Under the pieces are notes generated by a model. That model searched no databases, was not told where the DNA came from, and saw only the letters and a list, made by a program, of their open reading frames with translations. A DNA stretch of 64,000 bases from Methanolinea sp. (lineage in GTDB: Archaea > Halobacteriota > Methanomicrobia > Methanomicrobiales > Methanospirillaceae): assembly GCA_018263335.1 (NCBI GenBank), contig JADFCY010000004.1, forward strand, positions 1-64,000, given 5' to 3'. This document shows, piece after piece, positions 25,876-35,445 of the stretch. Position 1 is the stretch's first letter, and every line of letters begins with the position of its first letter. The translations under genes were made by a program, and so were the position numbers.

Positions 25876-27776
25876 AATGCCACCCCCGCGGTGAGTGTCC
25901 CGACCAGGAGTATGAGCCCAAGGCACAGGGCTGTCCCGGCCATGAAGAGTCTCTTCTCTCCAAAGACCTCCTCAAGGTAGTAATTCCCGAGAGTCACCTG
26001 CCGTGTCACTCCCATGGAGCCGAGGAAATGGAGGTCTGGCGTCGATGGCCTCCCTGCCATGTAGGGAGGGACGATATTCTTCTCTTTTCTGAACCAGAGC
26101 AGCGAAAATGGCATGATCATCAGGAGGAAGAGCATCATGACCATGATGATGACGTTGTCCTGTGAGAGCCGCGTCGTCGCGCCGTACACAGAGAGGACAA
26201 AAGGCTCGATGAGGTGTGAGGAGATGAGGGGAAATGCAAGGCATATGAACACGGTCATGGCGGTCAGAAGCGAAAGCGCAATCCACTTCTCCTGCGGTAT
26301 CCTGTTCTCAACTTTTACAGCCACAGGGCAGACCGAGATGATCTTTCCCATCCATTTCGACCAGAAAAAGACCGTGATCGAACCCCCAAAGGCAAGGATG
26401 GCGACGAATATGAGGCCAAACTGGGCCTCGATGAAGGCCTCGATCGCTGCCCACTTGGAAATCAGCATCCCGAATGGGGCAAGGAACATCCCGGCGATGC
26501 CTATGAACATCATGACGGCCACATGCGGCATGCGCACGATCAGGCCGGTCATGTCCTCGATGTCCTTGCTGCCGATGCGGTGCTCGACTGTGCCAACACA
26601 GAGGAAGAGGAGTGACTTGGCGATTGCGTGGAAGATGATCAGGAGGATCGCTGCCCAGACAAGTTTGTAGGTCCCCACGCCTGCGCAGGCAACGATGAGG
26701 CCGAGGTTTGCGATAGTGGAATAGGCAAGGACCTTCTTTGCGTTGCTCTGGGAGATGGCAATCGCGGATGCGAGCAGGAACGTGAACCCGCCGATGAGCC
26801 CGATGATGAGCCCCTCCATCGTCCCGGTCAGCACCGGTGCGAACCGGACGATGATGTAGACGCCGGCCTTTACCATCGTGCTCGAGTGCAGGAGCGCTGA
26901 TACAGGGGTGGGAGCGACCATTGCCCCGACGAGCCAGGCAGAGAACGGCATCAGCGCCGCCTTGGTGATCCCCGCAAACGCGATCAGGACGGCCGGAACC
27001 AGTGCCACCATGTGGCCTGAATGGATGAGGGTGCTGATGTTCAGGAGCTCGCCCCCCGGGCTGACGAAAGCCAGGTAAAGGAGGGCCCCGACAAAGGCGA
27101 TTCCTCCGAGCAGGTTCATGTTCAGTGCGAGGAACGCATTGTTGACGGCTTCCCCTGTGCCCGAGTATCCGATGAGGAGGAAGGAACAGAGGGTGGTGAG
27201 CTCCCAGAAGAAGAAGACCCACGGCAGGAAATCTGAAAAGACCAGGCCGAACATTGATGAGAGGAAGAAGAACATCAGGAAGAAGAACGTCCTTCTTCGG
27301 TCCCTCACTTCGGGATGGTGCTCCTGGTAGGTGGCCATGTATCCCAGGGCATACACACAGATGAGGCTCCCTATGATCCCGATGATCAGGGCCAGGATAA
27401 GTGAGAACTGGTCGATGAAGAGGTTCGGGACGGTATGCGTCCCCGACCCCGCAAGACTCTCATAGTACACAAGCAGGGCGGCCTGTGCGACAACAAGGAA
27501 GATGGCCAGGTATTTCTTGTATTTGATGCCAAGGTAGACCAGGAACGCGGCAATAACCATCTCCGCCAGGAACATCAGTTCCGAGATCGAATCGAACGCG
27601 ACCGGAAAGAAACCCGGCCCTGTCTCGGGAGTGATGAACAGGAGGTAGAGGGACGCAATCCCGATGATGAGTGCACCTGCTTTTACAACCAGCCTCCGCC
27701 ACGCATCGGCAGAGACGAGGAGGAGGAGGATGGCGATTACGGCAGGAAAGAGAATCAGGAATGGCAGTGTGATCAT
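25872..27776 (-). CDS. echA: Ech hydrogenase antiporter-like subunit EchA (NuoL-like)
   Basis: A 634-residue membrane protein with 14 or more helices, related to Mrp antiporters and NuoL, forming the ion-translocating arm of Ech. It shows the conserved proton-path region WELTTLCSFLLIGY and the GAMVAPTPVSALLHSSTMVK segment with the key Lys/His. It is the first gene of echABCDEF. ATG 27776 follows a GAGGGCGAG ribosome site. Whether H+ or Na+ is moved cannot be read from the sequence. Confidence 0.95.
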   Translation of the reverse strand: MITLPFLILFPAVIAILLLLVSADAWRRLVVKAGALIIGIASLYLLFITPETGPGFFPVAFDSISELMFLAEMVIAAFLVYLGIKYKKYLAIFLVVAQAALLVYYESLAGSGTHTVPNLFIDQFSLILALIIGIIGSLICVYALGYMATYQEHHPEVRDRRRTFFFLMFFFLSSMFGLVFSDFLPWVFFFWELTTLCSFLLIGYSGTGEAVNNAFLALNMNLLGGIAFVGALLYLAFVSPGGELLNISTLIHSGHMVALVPAVLIAFAGITKAALMPFSAWLVGAMVAPTPVSALLHSSTMVKAGVYIIVRFAPVLTGTMEGLIIGLIGGFTFLLASAIAISQSNAKKVLAYSTIANLGLIVACAGVGTYKLVWAAILLIIFHAIAKSLLFLCVGTVEHRIGSKDIEDMTGLIVRMPHVAVMMFIGIAGMFLAPFGMLISKWAAIEAFIEAQFGLIFVAILAFGGSITVFFWSKWMGKIISVCPVAVKVENRIPQEKWIALSLLTAMTVFICLAFPLISSHLIEPFVLSVYGATTRLSQDNVIIMVMMLFLLMIMPFSLLWFRKEKNIVPPYMAGRPSTPDLHFLGSMGVTRQVTLGNYYLEEVFGEKRLFMAGTALCLGLILLVGTLTAGVAL

Positions 27777-27924
27777 AAACTCGCCCTCGAATGGGGTAAA
27801 GTCTGGATTTCTGTCATTATTAATCATTCCAATTTGACGCGAAAGGTTTGATAGCGTCGTATTTTACATTCTCCGGGTGAGGGGATGTCCATCATTCGGG
27901 ATGCTCTCTTCGCACAGACCCTGG

Positions 27925-27937
27925 CAAACCCTTTTTA
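27925..27937 (+). promoter_or_regulatory. Putative TATA box for the first paralogous small gene
   Basis: AAACCCTTTTTAAG resembles an archaeal BRE/TATA element about 55 nt upstream of ATG 27987 on the plus strand, within the roughly 210-nt gap between the divergent echA and this gene. Confidence 0.4.
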
Positions 27938-27986
27938 AGTTCTTGAAGTCCATCTCCGCATACCTATCAAAAGGGGTGATTGGCAG

Positions 27987-28319
27987 ATGGCAGAGGTGTC
28001 CAGGACAGAGATTGGGAGGCGGATGTATTCCCTGCAGAAAGAGAAGAACGTCGAACGGGTTATCGAGAAGGTCAGGAAGCAGCTTGGTTCTGATTGGGCC
28101 CGCATCTCACAGGAAGACCAGGATGTGTTGAAGTACATGATAGGTGAAGTCTGGGTCTACAGGGAACGTGATTTCTGGGAGAGGGTCCAGTACTCCCGCC
28201 TCACCGTGAAAGCGATCCTTGATATCGTATCAATAGGAAGAAAGTTGATCTCGCACGAGTCAGATCCAAGGAAAGCAGTTGAAGATGCATCAGAGATCCT
28301 GCGTATGGGATCAGGATAG
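27987..28319 (+). CDS. Small helical protein, paralog 1
   Basis: A 110-residue hydrophilic, mostly helical protein with no recognised domain. It shares a core with the product of 28861-29205: R-x5-K/H...VE+xI-x2-R/K+x2-LGxDW, then LLKYM/VLKYM followed by hydrophobic-GE, a Trp and an RLxxxxIxxI segment, and a shared end EIL-R-GS. A GGGGTG ribosome site lies 8 nt before ATG 27987. It sits between the ech and atp operons, which are read the other way. Function unknown; the pair could be soluble regulators or adaptors. Confidence 0.75.
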   Translation: MAEVSRTEIGRRMYSLQKEKNVERVIEKVRKQLGSDWARISQEDQDVLKYMIGEVWVYRERDFWERVQYSRLTVKAILDIVSIGRKLISHESDPRKAVEDASEILRMGSG

Positions 28320-28473
28320 GAAGCACAGGATTTGGGGGGGGCGTTCGAGACACTCTGCAGTGCACGAGTGCAATGCAAGGGTTTATCCACACATTTCACC
28401 GATAACTCTGATGTTTCATCCACGGGATCGAAGCGCTCCCGGGGATCATAAAGACCATGGAGGAGACATTCGC

Positions 28474-28608
28474 ATGAAATCGTACCGCCACCTGCGGCAT
28501 GTGCTGGCAACATCCCGTGCCGGTCACGGGTTCTGCCGGGAAACTGATCAGCGGGGGCTGATTGCCATATACGAGAGGATCGAGAGGAAGGGCTCGCGCA
28601 GGGAATAA
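28474..28608 (+). CDS. Small basic ORF, 44 residues
   Basis: ATG 28474 has an excellent ribosome site, GGAGGAG ending 8 nt upstream, and encodes 44 residues beginning MKSYRHLRHVLATSRAGHGF and ending ERIERKGSRRE. It is basic and helical. It lies in the roughly 540-nt gap between the two paralogous small genes. No family is recognised. The next frame, starting GTG 28618 (QAFRPGLCEALRQNGYED), also looks partly protein-like, so a broken longer gene is possible. Confidence 0.4.
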   Translation: MKSYRHLRHVLATSRAGHGFCRETDQRGLIAIYERIERKGSRRE

Positions 28609-28823
28609 TACACCCCCGTGCAAGCATTTCGGCCGGGTCTCTGTGAGGCACTCCGGCAGAATGGGTATGAGGATTCATCTTCCCGTGAATTGAAAATCAC
28701 GCGTGGAAGGAGAGATATTTTCGTCTGCCTCCTCCAAAGCACGCGACATTTTTTTAAGTCTCCACTTCCGCTCAATTATTTTCAGCCGGGAACGAATTCC
28801 CTTGTGGGAAGGAAACGTCCGAA

Positions 28824-28834
28824 AAGATATATAC
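28824..28834 (+). promoter_or_regulatory. TATA box for the second paralogous small gene
   Basis: AAGATATATAC lies about 30 nt before the start codon region at 28861-28867. At the normal archaeal spacing transcription would begin only a few bases before the start codon, giving a very short or absent leader. Confidence 0.5.
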
Positions 28835-28860
28835 CCTCACGGGGATTGTAGAGTGAGCTG

Positions 28861-29205
28861 GTGGGCATGCCAGAAGTGACGGATGATGAACGGGGCCGGA
28901 GAGTCTTCCAGATCCACAGGGATATGGCAGTCGAGAAGGCAATAGCCCGGCTGAGGGAGAGCTTGGGGCAGGACTGGAAGATCTATTCCTCGACAGACAT
29001 CGATCTCCTCAAGTACATGCTTGGGGAGAGCTGGATATCCATGGACCGCAGGAGATGGGAGGGTTTCATATTCACCCGGCTTTCAAAAGAAGATATTGAC
29101 GAGATAATCAGGACAGCAAAAGAGGTGAAGAGAAAGGAGAGGCTGGAGAGCGATGCGGTCATGCACGTGGCAGAGATCCTTTCCAGGGGTTCACAATTGC
29201 GGTGA
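28861..29205 (+). CDS. Small helical protein, paralog 2
   Basis: A 114-residue protein paralogous to 27987-28319 (shared LLKYMLGESW-like centre and EILSRGS end). Start is either GTG 28861 or ATG 28867; the nearby TATA box fits either. The last 15 nt overlap the end of the convergent atpD, so the 3' ends of the two transcripts overlap. Function unknown. Confidence 0.75.
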   Translation: MGMPEVTDDERGRRVFQIHRDMAVEKAIARLRESLGQDWKIYSSTDIDLLKYMLGESWISMDRRRWEGFIFTRLSKEDIDEIIRTAKEVKRKERLESDAVMHVAEILSRGSQLR

Positions 29206-29841
29206 TTGGGTTTTCTTCTTCCGCTCGATGATCTTCTTCACTTTTTTCAACCGGTAAAGGTCTTCGCGCTCACGTTCATCGATCGTGATCTCGATATATT
29301 TTGCCTGGCGTTTCAGTTCAGGGATGAGCACCTGCTCAAGGGCATTCACCCTCCGGCGGGTCATCTGGATCTCGCTTCCTATCCTCCGAAGGGAGGTCTC
29401 GGTCTCCGCGAGGCTGATGATCAGGTCAAGTTCGGCCTCGAAGTTCTCGGCAGCCTCGTCGATCCTCCCGCTCACACCGAGGATGCTGTACCCCCGCTCG
29501 AGGAGCCCCTTCACGAACCGCTTCTTCTCGATGATTGGGACCGGGACTCCCATGATGTTCTTGCCCTTGATCTCGAGGGTGACGCCCCTCCTCGTCGCAA
29601 AGGATGCAGATTTCAGGGTAACAGGGTCGTCGACTGCCAGGGCGATCAGCAACGAGTGCTGTGCAACATCTGCACGCCTCTCCAGTTCGTCCCTGGACTG
29701 CGAGACCGATTCCATGATGTGGAAGAATTCCTGAATGAGTGCGTCCATCTTCTGGCGCAGGAGATCCCTGCCCTGCTCTGCGAGCTTGATCTGCGCATTC
29801 TTCCTGATAAGCTCCATCCGGGTAGGGTTGATCTGCTCCAT
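29191..29841 (-). CDS. atpD: A1AO ATP synthase subunit D (central stalk)
   Basis: A 216-residue coiled-coil rotor-shaft subunit. It begins MEQINPTRMELIRKNAQIKL and contains the family segment RRVNALEQVLIPELKRQ near residue 180, with long helices at both ends. It is the last gene of the operon, 3 nt after atpB. Confidence 0.96.
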   Translation of the reverse strand: MEQINPTRMELIRKNAQIKLAEQGRDLLRQKMDALIQEFFHIMESVSQSRDELERRADVAQHSLLIALAVDDPVTLKSASFATRRGVTLEIKGKNIMGVPVPIIEKKRFVKGLLERGYSILGVSGRIDEAAENFEAELDLIISLAETETSLRRIGSEIQMTRRRVNALEQVLIPELKRQAKYIEITIDEREREDLYRLKKVKKIIERKKKTQSPQL

Positions 29842-29844
29842 CGG

Positions 29845-31242
29845 TCACTCCTTGCGGTAGGCTGGATGGTACTTCTTGATATACTCGCGTTTGATCCGCT
29901 TGAGTTCCTCCTCGGGTAATGCGGAGAGGAGCTCCCACCCCAAATCAAGCGTCCTTGTGATGGACCTGTTCTCGTCTCCCTGTGTGATGAAGTGACGCTC
30001 AAAGTCATCTGCAAACTTGAGGTATTTCTTATCGAGTTCTGTCAGCGCCTCCTCCCCGACGATTGCTACCAGTTTCCTGAGGTCTCTGCCATAGGCGTAC
30101 GAGGCGTAGAGCTGGTCTGCAACGTTCCGGTGGTCTTCTCTTGTCTTTCCGGGCCCGATTCCAAGGTTCATCAGCCGTGAGAGGCACGGGAGCGCGTCGA
30201 TCGGCGGATCCGCGCCCCGGCGGAAGAGGTCGCGCGAGAGGACGATCTGCCCCTCCGTGATGTACCCGGTGAGGTCGGGAACCGGGTGAGTGATGTCGTC
30301 GTCAGGCATCGTGAGGATGGGGATCTGGGTGATGGAGCCTGCGATCCCCTTGATCCTGCCTGCACGTTCGTAAATGGATGCAAGGTCGGTGTACATGTAT
30401 CCCGGATACCCCCGCCGGCCCGGTACTTCCTCGCGTGCGGTTGAGATCTCGCGCAGGGCTTCACAGTAATTGATCATGTCGGTCAGGATGACCAGGACGT
30501 GGAGGTTATGGGTGTAGGCAAGGAACTCGGCGACGGTTAGGGCGCAGCGGGGGGTTGCGATCCTCTCGATGGTGGGGTCATCGGCAAGGTTCATGAAGAA
30601 GACCACGCGCTCAAGTGCCCCAGTCCTCTCGAAATCCTTCATGAAGAATGATGCTTCCTTGTAGGTGATCCCCATCGCGACAAAGACCACCGCGAACTTC
30701 TCGTCTTCTCCAAGTACCCTCGCCTGGCGGGCTATCTGTGCGGCAAGCTTGTTGGCAGGGAGTCCCGCGCCAGAGAAGATGGGAAGTTTCTGCCCACGGA
30801 CGAGGGTGTTCAGGCCGTCAACCGTTGACATTCCCGTCTGGATGAAGTCCGCGGGCTTGTCCCTTGCAGAAGGATTGATGGGCATGCCGTTGATGTCAAG
30901 GCTCGCCTCCTCGATGATCTCCGGTCCCCCGTCCCTGGGTTTGCCAACTCCATTGAAGACGCGGCCCAGCATGTCGATCGATACCTTGATCATCGGCGGT
31001 TCGCCGGTGAACCTGACCCTGGTATTCATGTTGTCGATCCCGCTGGTCCCCTCGTAGACCTGGACAACCGCGAGATCCTTTGAGATGTCAAGCACCTGCC
31101 CAGTCCTCTCTTCGCCGTTCGTGAGGATAATCCGGACAATCTCGCCATACGAAACCCCCTTGACATCCCTGACAAATATCAGTGGGCCTGATACGTAATT
31201 GACAGTCCTTGCTTCCTTCGTGAAGAGCGATGGGCGAGTCAT
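29845..31242 (-). CDS. atpB: A1AO ATP synthase subunit B (non-catalytic)
   Basis: A 465-residue regulatory nucleotide-binding subunit alternating with A in the A3B3 head. It shows [19 protein letters not shown] in place of a Walker A loop, as expected for B, then [20 protein letters not shown] and the [16 protein letters not shown] segment. The ATG overlaps atpA by 4 nt. Confidence 0.97.
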   Translation of the reverse strand: MTRPSLFTKEARTVNYVSGPLIFVRDVKGVSYGEIVRIILTNGEERTGQVLDISKDLAVVQVYEGTSGIDNMNTRVRFTGEPPMIKVSIDMLGRVFNGVGKPRDGGPEIIEEASLDINGMPINPSARDKPADFIQTGMSTVDGLNTLVRGQKLPIFSGAGLPANKLAAQIARQARVLGEDEKFAVVFVAMGITYKEASFFMKDFERTGALERVVFFMNLADDPTIERIATPRCALTVAEFLAYTHNLHVLVILTDMINYCEALREISTAREEVPGRRGYPGYMYTDLASIYERAGRIKGIAGSITQIPILTMPDDDITHPVPDLTGYITEGQIVLSRDLFRRGADPPIDALPCLSRLMNLGIGPGKTREDHRNVADQLYASYAYGRDLRKLVAIVGEEALTELDKKYLKFADDFERHFITQGDENRSITRTLDLGWELLSALPEEELKRIKREYIKKYHPAYRKE

Positions 31243-32978
31243 CGTTCGGCCTCCAGTTTCCCGAGCGCGTCGTCTATCGTGGTGATCAACCCTTTTATAT
31301 CCTCAATCCCTGTCAGCTCCTTCATGCGGCCGATATCAGCCTTGACGGGAAGTTTGAGGATCTTTGAGAGCGCAACTCCCCTCGCCATCGCCTCGTTCAC
31401 CCGGTCAAAGAATGAGAGGATCACCTGCAGCATCCAGTACTGTTTCTCGAGCGGGCAGTAGGAGTCGATATCGTGGTACGCGCTCTGCTGAAGGAAGTCC
31501 TCCCGTATCATGCGGGTGACTTCGAGGATCGCCTTCTCGCTCTCGGGAAGTGCATCTGGCCCGACCAGCTGGACGATCTCCTGGAGTTCGACCTCTTTCT
31601 GGAGGAGGTACATCGCGCGGGCCCTCAGGTCCATCCAGTCAGAAAAGCCGCTGTGCGCATACCATTCCTTCACCTGGTCGAGGTACAGGGAATAACTCTT
31701 GATCCAGTTCACTGAGGGAAAATGTCTCCTGTAGGCAAGGTTCGTGTCAAGGGCCCAGAATGTGCCGGTGATTCTCAACGTATTCTGGGTAATGGGCTCC
31801 GAGAAATCGCCGCCGGGAGGGGATACCGCGCCGATTATCGTGACGGATCCAACCCTTGAGTCTGAGCCAAGGCATATCACGCGGCCGGCCCTCTCGTAGA
31901 AGGCTGCAAGCCGGGTTGCGAGGTATGCGGGATACCCTTCTTCTCCGGGCATCTCTTCAAGCCTCCCTGATACTTCACGCAGCGCTTCGCCCCACCGAGA
32001 GGTGGAGTCTGCCATCAGAGCCACGTCGTATCCCATGTCGCGGTAATATTCCGCAAGTGTGATCCCCGTGTAGATGGATGCTTCCCGTGCGGCGACCGGC
32101 ATGTTCGAGGTATTTGCGATCAGGATCGTCCTCTGGATGAGGGGGAGTTTCGTTCGGGGGTCGAGGAGTTCCGGGAACTCTGTGAGGACATCAGTCATCT
32201 CGTTTCCCCGTTCGCCGCACCCGATATAGACCACGATCTGGGTGTCGGACCACTTCGCGAGAGTCTGCTCCGCAACCGTCTTCCCTGTCCCAAAGCCGCC
32301 AGGAATCATGGCCGTGCCTCCCTTGGTCACCGGGAAAAGGGTGTCAAAGATCCTCTGACCTGTGGCAAGGAGGGTATCGGGGTCCATCTTCTTCTGGTAA
32401 GGTCTTCCTTTACGGACCGGCCACTTCTGCATCATTGAGAGTTCATACCCATCTTCAAGCGTGCAGACCGGCTCCTCAACCCTGAATCCCCCGCCGCGTA
32501 TCTCTTTTACAGTACCGGATACGAAGGGTGGAACCAGAATCCGGTGCTCTATGTGATGCTCGGTCACGGTCCCGATCACGTCGCCACCCCTGACACGATC
32601 CCCTGCTTTCACCTTTGGAACAAACTCCCATACCCTCTCCCGTGAGATCCCGGAGATCGAGAGGCCCCGGGAGATGAAACTCCCGCTCTGCTCCGCAAGT
32701 GCCGGCAAGGGCCGCTGGATGCCGTCGTAAATGGATGAGAGGAGACCTGGCCCGAGTTCGACCGAGAGGGGGTTTCCGGTATTGACCACCTTCTCCCCTA
32801 CCCGCAGGCCGGTGGTATCCTCATAGACCTGGATGACCGCCTGGTCGCCGTCAAGCCGGATGATCTCGCCGTTCAAGTCCTGTTCACCGACTTTCACCAC
32901 ATCATACATTCTCGACCCCCTCATTCCTTCAGAGAGGACTACAGGGCCTGAAATCCTTGAAATAACACCGACGATCAT
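31239..32978 (-). CDS. atpA: A1AO ATP synthase subunit A (catalytic)
   Basis: A 579-residue catalytic subunit. The P-loop [12 protein letters not shown] lies near residue 230, with the archaeal/V-type extra domain (about 115-190) before it. [20 protein letters not shown] is near residue 330. Length and all motifs are normal. It begins 4 nt after atpF ends. Confidence 0.98.
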   Translation of the reverse strand: MIVGVISRISGPVVLSEGMRGSRMYDVVKVGEQDLNGEIIRLDGDQAVIQVYEDTTGLRVGEKVVNTGNPLSVELGPGLLSSIYDGIQRPLPALAEQSGSFISRGLSISGISRERVWEFVPKVKAGDRVRGGDVIGTVTEHHIEHRILVPPFVSGTVKEIRGGGFRVEEPVCTLEDGYELSMMQKWPVRKGRPYQKKMDPDTLLATGQRIFDTLFPVTKGGTAMIPGGFGTGKTVAEQTLAKWSDTQIVVYIGCGERGNEMTDVLTEFPELLDPRTKLPLIQRTILIANTSNMPVAAREASIYTGITLAEYYRDMGYDVALMADSTSRWGEALREVSGRLEEMPGEEGYPAYLATRLAAFYERAGRVICLGSDSRVGSVTIIGAVSPPGGDFSEPITQNTLRITGTFWALDTNLAYRRHFPSVNWIKSYSLYLDQVKEWYAHSGFSDWMDLRARAMYLLQKEVELQEIVQLVGPDALPESEKAILEVTRMIREDFLQQSAYHDIDSYCPLEKQYWMLQVILSFFDRVNEAMARGVALSKILKLPVKADIGRMKELTGIEDIKGLITTIDDALGKLEAER

Positions 32979-32982
32979 ACTC

Positions 32983-33303
32983 TCACTTCCTCAACACGAT
33001 GTTGTATCCAATGGCCCGGCGAAGGAGTCCCTCGATGTAGCTCGTCCGGTCCATCCTCTTCTGTCCTGCCGGGATCGGAATGATGATGGGGCGATACGAC
33101 TTCTCGATCTTCTCAGTCATCTTCTCGTCAAGGGTCTGCATGTACTCCTCGTTCACGGCGATTATACCGGTGTCATCCTTATTCAGGAGTGCAGGGAGCA
33201 GCTTCCCCGCCTCTTCCGGGCTTGGCACTTCCATCACCTCAACTCCGGCAAGACGGAAACCCGGTGCGGTATCGGGGTCTGTGACGACGACGAATTTATA
33301 CAT
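32983..33303 (-). CDS. atpF: A1AO ATP synthase subunit F
   Basis: A 106-residue small stalk subunit that binds the D shaft and can regulate ATP hydrolysis. The N-terminus [20 protein letters not shown] and the middle [10 protein letters not shown] are typical. It overlaps atpC by 8 nt. Confidence 0.95.
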   Translation of the reverse strand: MYKFVVVTDPDTAPGFRLAGVEVMEVPSPEEAGKLLPALLNKDDTGIIAVNEEYMQTLDEKMTEKIEKSYRPIIIPIPAGQKRMDRTSYIEGLLRRAIGYNIVLRK

Positions 33304-34357
33304 TGATCAGGGCCTCCCTGAGCTCTTTATCCGGCACGCCGCTCTGCTTGCAGCGGGCGATTATCCTGATATTCGTGACCTCGGCGTACTTTGCCCAGAT
33401 GTAGCCTATCGGGATGGCGATGGAGAGAGGATCTCCAAGGAACTGGCTGATACCTTTCCTTACGAGATGCCTGTCCAGTTCTTTCTCGAATGCAGAGATC
33501 TTCTCCGCAGTAACATATTCCTGAGGTATTGCACTGAGGAACCTGTAGGATGTCGGCTCGAGCAGTTTCAGCGCACCTTCAAGGGTACCAGTTTTTACCA
33601 TCGAATAGAGGGTCTCGGTATCGAGTTCGGAGCTCCCTTTCATGAAGAACTTTTTTGCCTCCTCCCGGTCCATGCGGTCCCTGATTACCCGAAATACCGT
33701 CCGAAGATTGTTGATATCGATCTCCGTGACCAGCATCTCGCGTATTATTCGGTTATCCTCCGTATCGCGGCTCTTCAGAATTGAGAGCGCATGCTCGAAG
33801 TAGAACGTGTCGATTGCATACTCGAGCACCAGCATGTCCCTGGTCTCGGAATACTCCTTGAAATTCCTCGTCAGGGGACGCGCATAAGGGACCCCCCATG
33901 TCGCCAGGAGGTCAATGATTGCCTTCACGTCTGGCTGCTTGACGAGTTCTGTGAGCGCAGCCTCGCCAAGTTCACCTGCTGGGATAAGGCAGTCGAGGAT
34001 CTCCGATGCGGGCGCATGGATCTTTTTTCCCCGAAGGATTGTCTTGATGTTCTGGACATCCCACCGCTGGAGAATGAGGGTGAGGAGGTTCTCCTCCTCC
34101 CCGCCCTTGATGAACCCGAGGATCGCCCGGAACGCCCGTACGAGGTCATTTCGTATCGCAACCTCGATACGGTTGATTCCTGAGAACTGGACTCCCGCCC
34201 TCTCCAGTTCCTCCCTGTATGTGGTTCTCTCGAGATCTGCGATAATGGAGTCGACGTCAGGCTTGTTGATGAGCTGCTCAAGAAAGGGTCGCCCGAGGAG
34301 CCTGCTCTTCATTGCCCTTATCCGCGCATTTACGTATGCATACTCCATGTCGCTCAC
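33296..34357 (-). CDS. atpC: A1AO ATP synthase subunit C
   Basis: A 353-residue, all-helical V-type C/AC39-family subunit that couples the central stalk to the membrane c-ring. It begins YAYVNARIRAMKSRLLGR and ends with the IGYIWAKYAEVTNIRIIARC segment. It overlaps atpE and atpF. Confidence 0.96.
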   Translation of the reverse strand: MSDMEYAYVNARIRAMKSRLLGRPFLEQLINKPDVDSIIADLERTTYREELERAGVQFSGINRIEVAIRNDLVRAFRAILGFIKGGEEENLLTLILQRWDVQNIKTILRGKKIHAPASEILDCLIPAGELGEAALTELVKQPDVKAIIDLLATWGVPYARPLTRNFKEYSETRDMLVLEYAIDTFYFEHALSILKSRDTEDNRIIREMLVTEIDINNLRTVFRVIRDRMDREEAKKFFMKGSSELDTETLYSMVKTGTLEGALKLLEPTSYRFLSAIPQEYVTAEKISAFEKELDRHLVRKGISQFLGDPLSIAIPIGYIWAKYAEVTNIRIIARCKQSGVPDKELREALINV

Positions 34358-34935
34358 CCAAACAGGATATTGGAAATTTCCGGCCTGTAGAGTTCTTTTG
34401 CTCTCTGTATGCGTGCCTCGATGGTATTGAGCACCAGGAACCGTCCGTCGCGCGTGGAAGCGTTCACTCCTCCTGAACAGGTAAGATCGCTATTTATCTC
34501 ACAATCCAGTCTCAATTCGCGGAGTATCTCCCTGCAGACGGCCTCGTCCCGGGGGTCGACGTGGAGGATCAGGTCCCCTGCGGGAAGCGTCCCGGTTACC
34601 TCGTTGATGAAGGTCGCAAGTGCCTTTCGATAACGCGGTTCGCTGCGGACTGTTGCAAGTGTCCTGGAAGCCTCATCAAAAGCCCGCTCCAGGATCTCAT
34701 TTTTCGCAGCAATGACCTTTTTCCGGCTCTCCTCCCTGGCGAGGGACAGCATCCTGTTCCTCTGGTGTTCCACCGATTTTTGTGCTTCTTCGAGGTAACG
34801 GCTCTTCAACGGCCCGGTTTTTGTCCTCGCCTCCCTGATCATCTCTTCCGCTTCGGCGTGTGAGCGTTCCTGTATCTCCTTTATCCGCTCCTCTGCACTC
34901 ACCTCCACTGCCCGGATCAGCTCTTCGATAGCCAT
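34354..34935 (-). CDS. atpE: A1AO ATP synthase subunit E (peripheral stalk)
   Basis: A 193-residue peripheral-stalk subunit. An N-terminal long helix (about 1-100, rich in Glu/Lys/Arg) is followed by a compact C-terminal domain with CSGGVNASTRDGRFLVLNT. It pairs with subunit H. It lies 71 nt downstream of atpK and overlaps atpC by 4 nt. Confidence 0.95.
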   Translation of the reverse strand: MAIEELIRAVEVSAEERIKEIQERSHAEAEEMIREARTKTGPLKSRYLEEAQKSVEHQRNRMLSLAREESRKKVIAAKNEILERAFDEASRTLATVRSEPRYRKALATFINEVTGTLPAGDLILHVDPRDEAVCREILRELRLDCEINSDLTCSGGVNASTRDGRFLVLNTIEARIQRAKELYRPEISNILFG

Positions 34936-35006
34936 GGTTAAACCCTTCTTTCAGAGTTTCTGGGACGATTCCTCCAATCCCCCTCCCCGCAAGAGTCGCC
35001 CACCCT

Positions 35007-35225
35007 TCACACCAGCATGATCATGATCATGGAGGCGACGACAAAGCCAAGGATGACCAGGGTCTCGGGGATTGCCACAAGGATGATCATCAACCCAAAC
35101 GTCTCCGGTTTTTCTGCGATTGTTCCTGCCCCTGCTGCGCCAATCTTCGACTGTGCGATACCGGTGCCGAGCGCTCCAAGCCCGAATGCAATGCCTGCCC
35201 CAATGGGGATTCCGAAATCAACCAT
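35007..35225 (-). CDS. atpK: A1AO ATP synthase subunit K (c-ring proteolipid)
   Basis: A 72-residue single-hairpin proteolipid with a Gly/Ala-rich first helix (GLGALGTGIAQSKIGAAGAG) and a second helix with the ion-binding Glu in AIPETLVILGF. It is much smaller than the two-hairpin K of the second ATPase in this window. A 6-bp stem-loop (35252-35272) lies just upstream in the untranslated gap after atpI and may influence its expression level. Confidence 0.95.
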   Translation of the reverse strand: MVDFGIPIGAGIAFGLGALGTGIAQSKIGAAGAGTIAEKPETFGLMIILVAIPETLVILGFVVASMIMIMLV

Positions 35226-35251
35226 TCACACCAGCTCCCTTTTTCAAACTC

Positions 35252-35272
35252 GCCGCACTGTGCAGATGCGGC
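35252..35272 (-). promoter_or_regulatory. Stem-loop upstream of atpK
   Basis: GCCGCA/TGCGGC can pair around a 9-nt loop in the 220-nt non-coding gap between atpI and atpK. Its place before the high-copy c subunit suggests a processing or stability element; this is inference. I see no gene in the rest of 35226-35445. Confidence 0.35.
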
Positions 35273-35445
35273 ATACATTTTTCAACATGCGCTCCCTGCC
35301 ATGCGGGAGATCTACAGGGGACTCCGCATGGCTGATGACCATGGAGAACGGCCATTCGTGGATCATTCAGGTTACATGGCACAACTCCTCTTTGGCCTTC
35401 GCACTGGGGCCGACTTCTTCCCAGGAGGGATACCGATCCCATGCT

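Noticed and set aside
28618..28851. 77-codon frame following the small basic ORF
   Set aside because: It runs into the promoter of the next gene; only its first 20 residues look protein-like.
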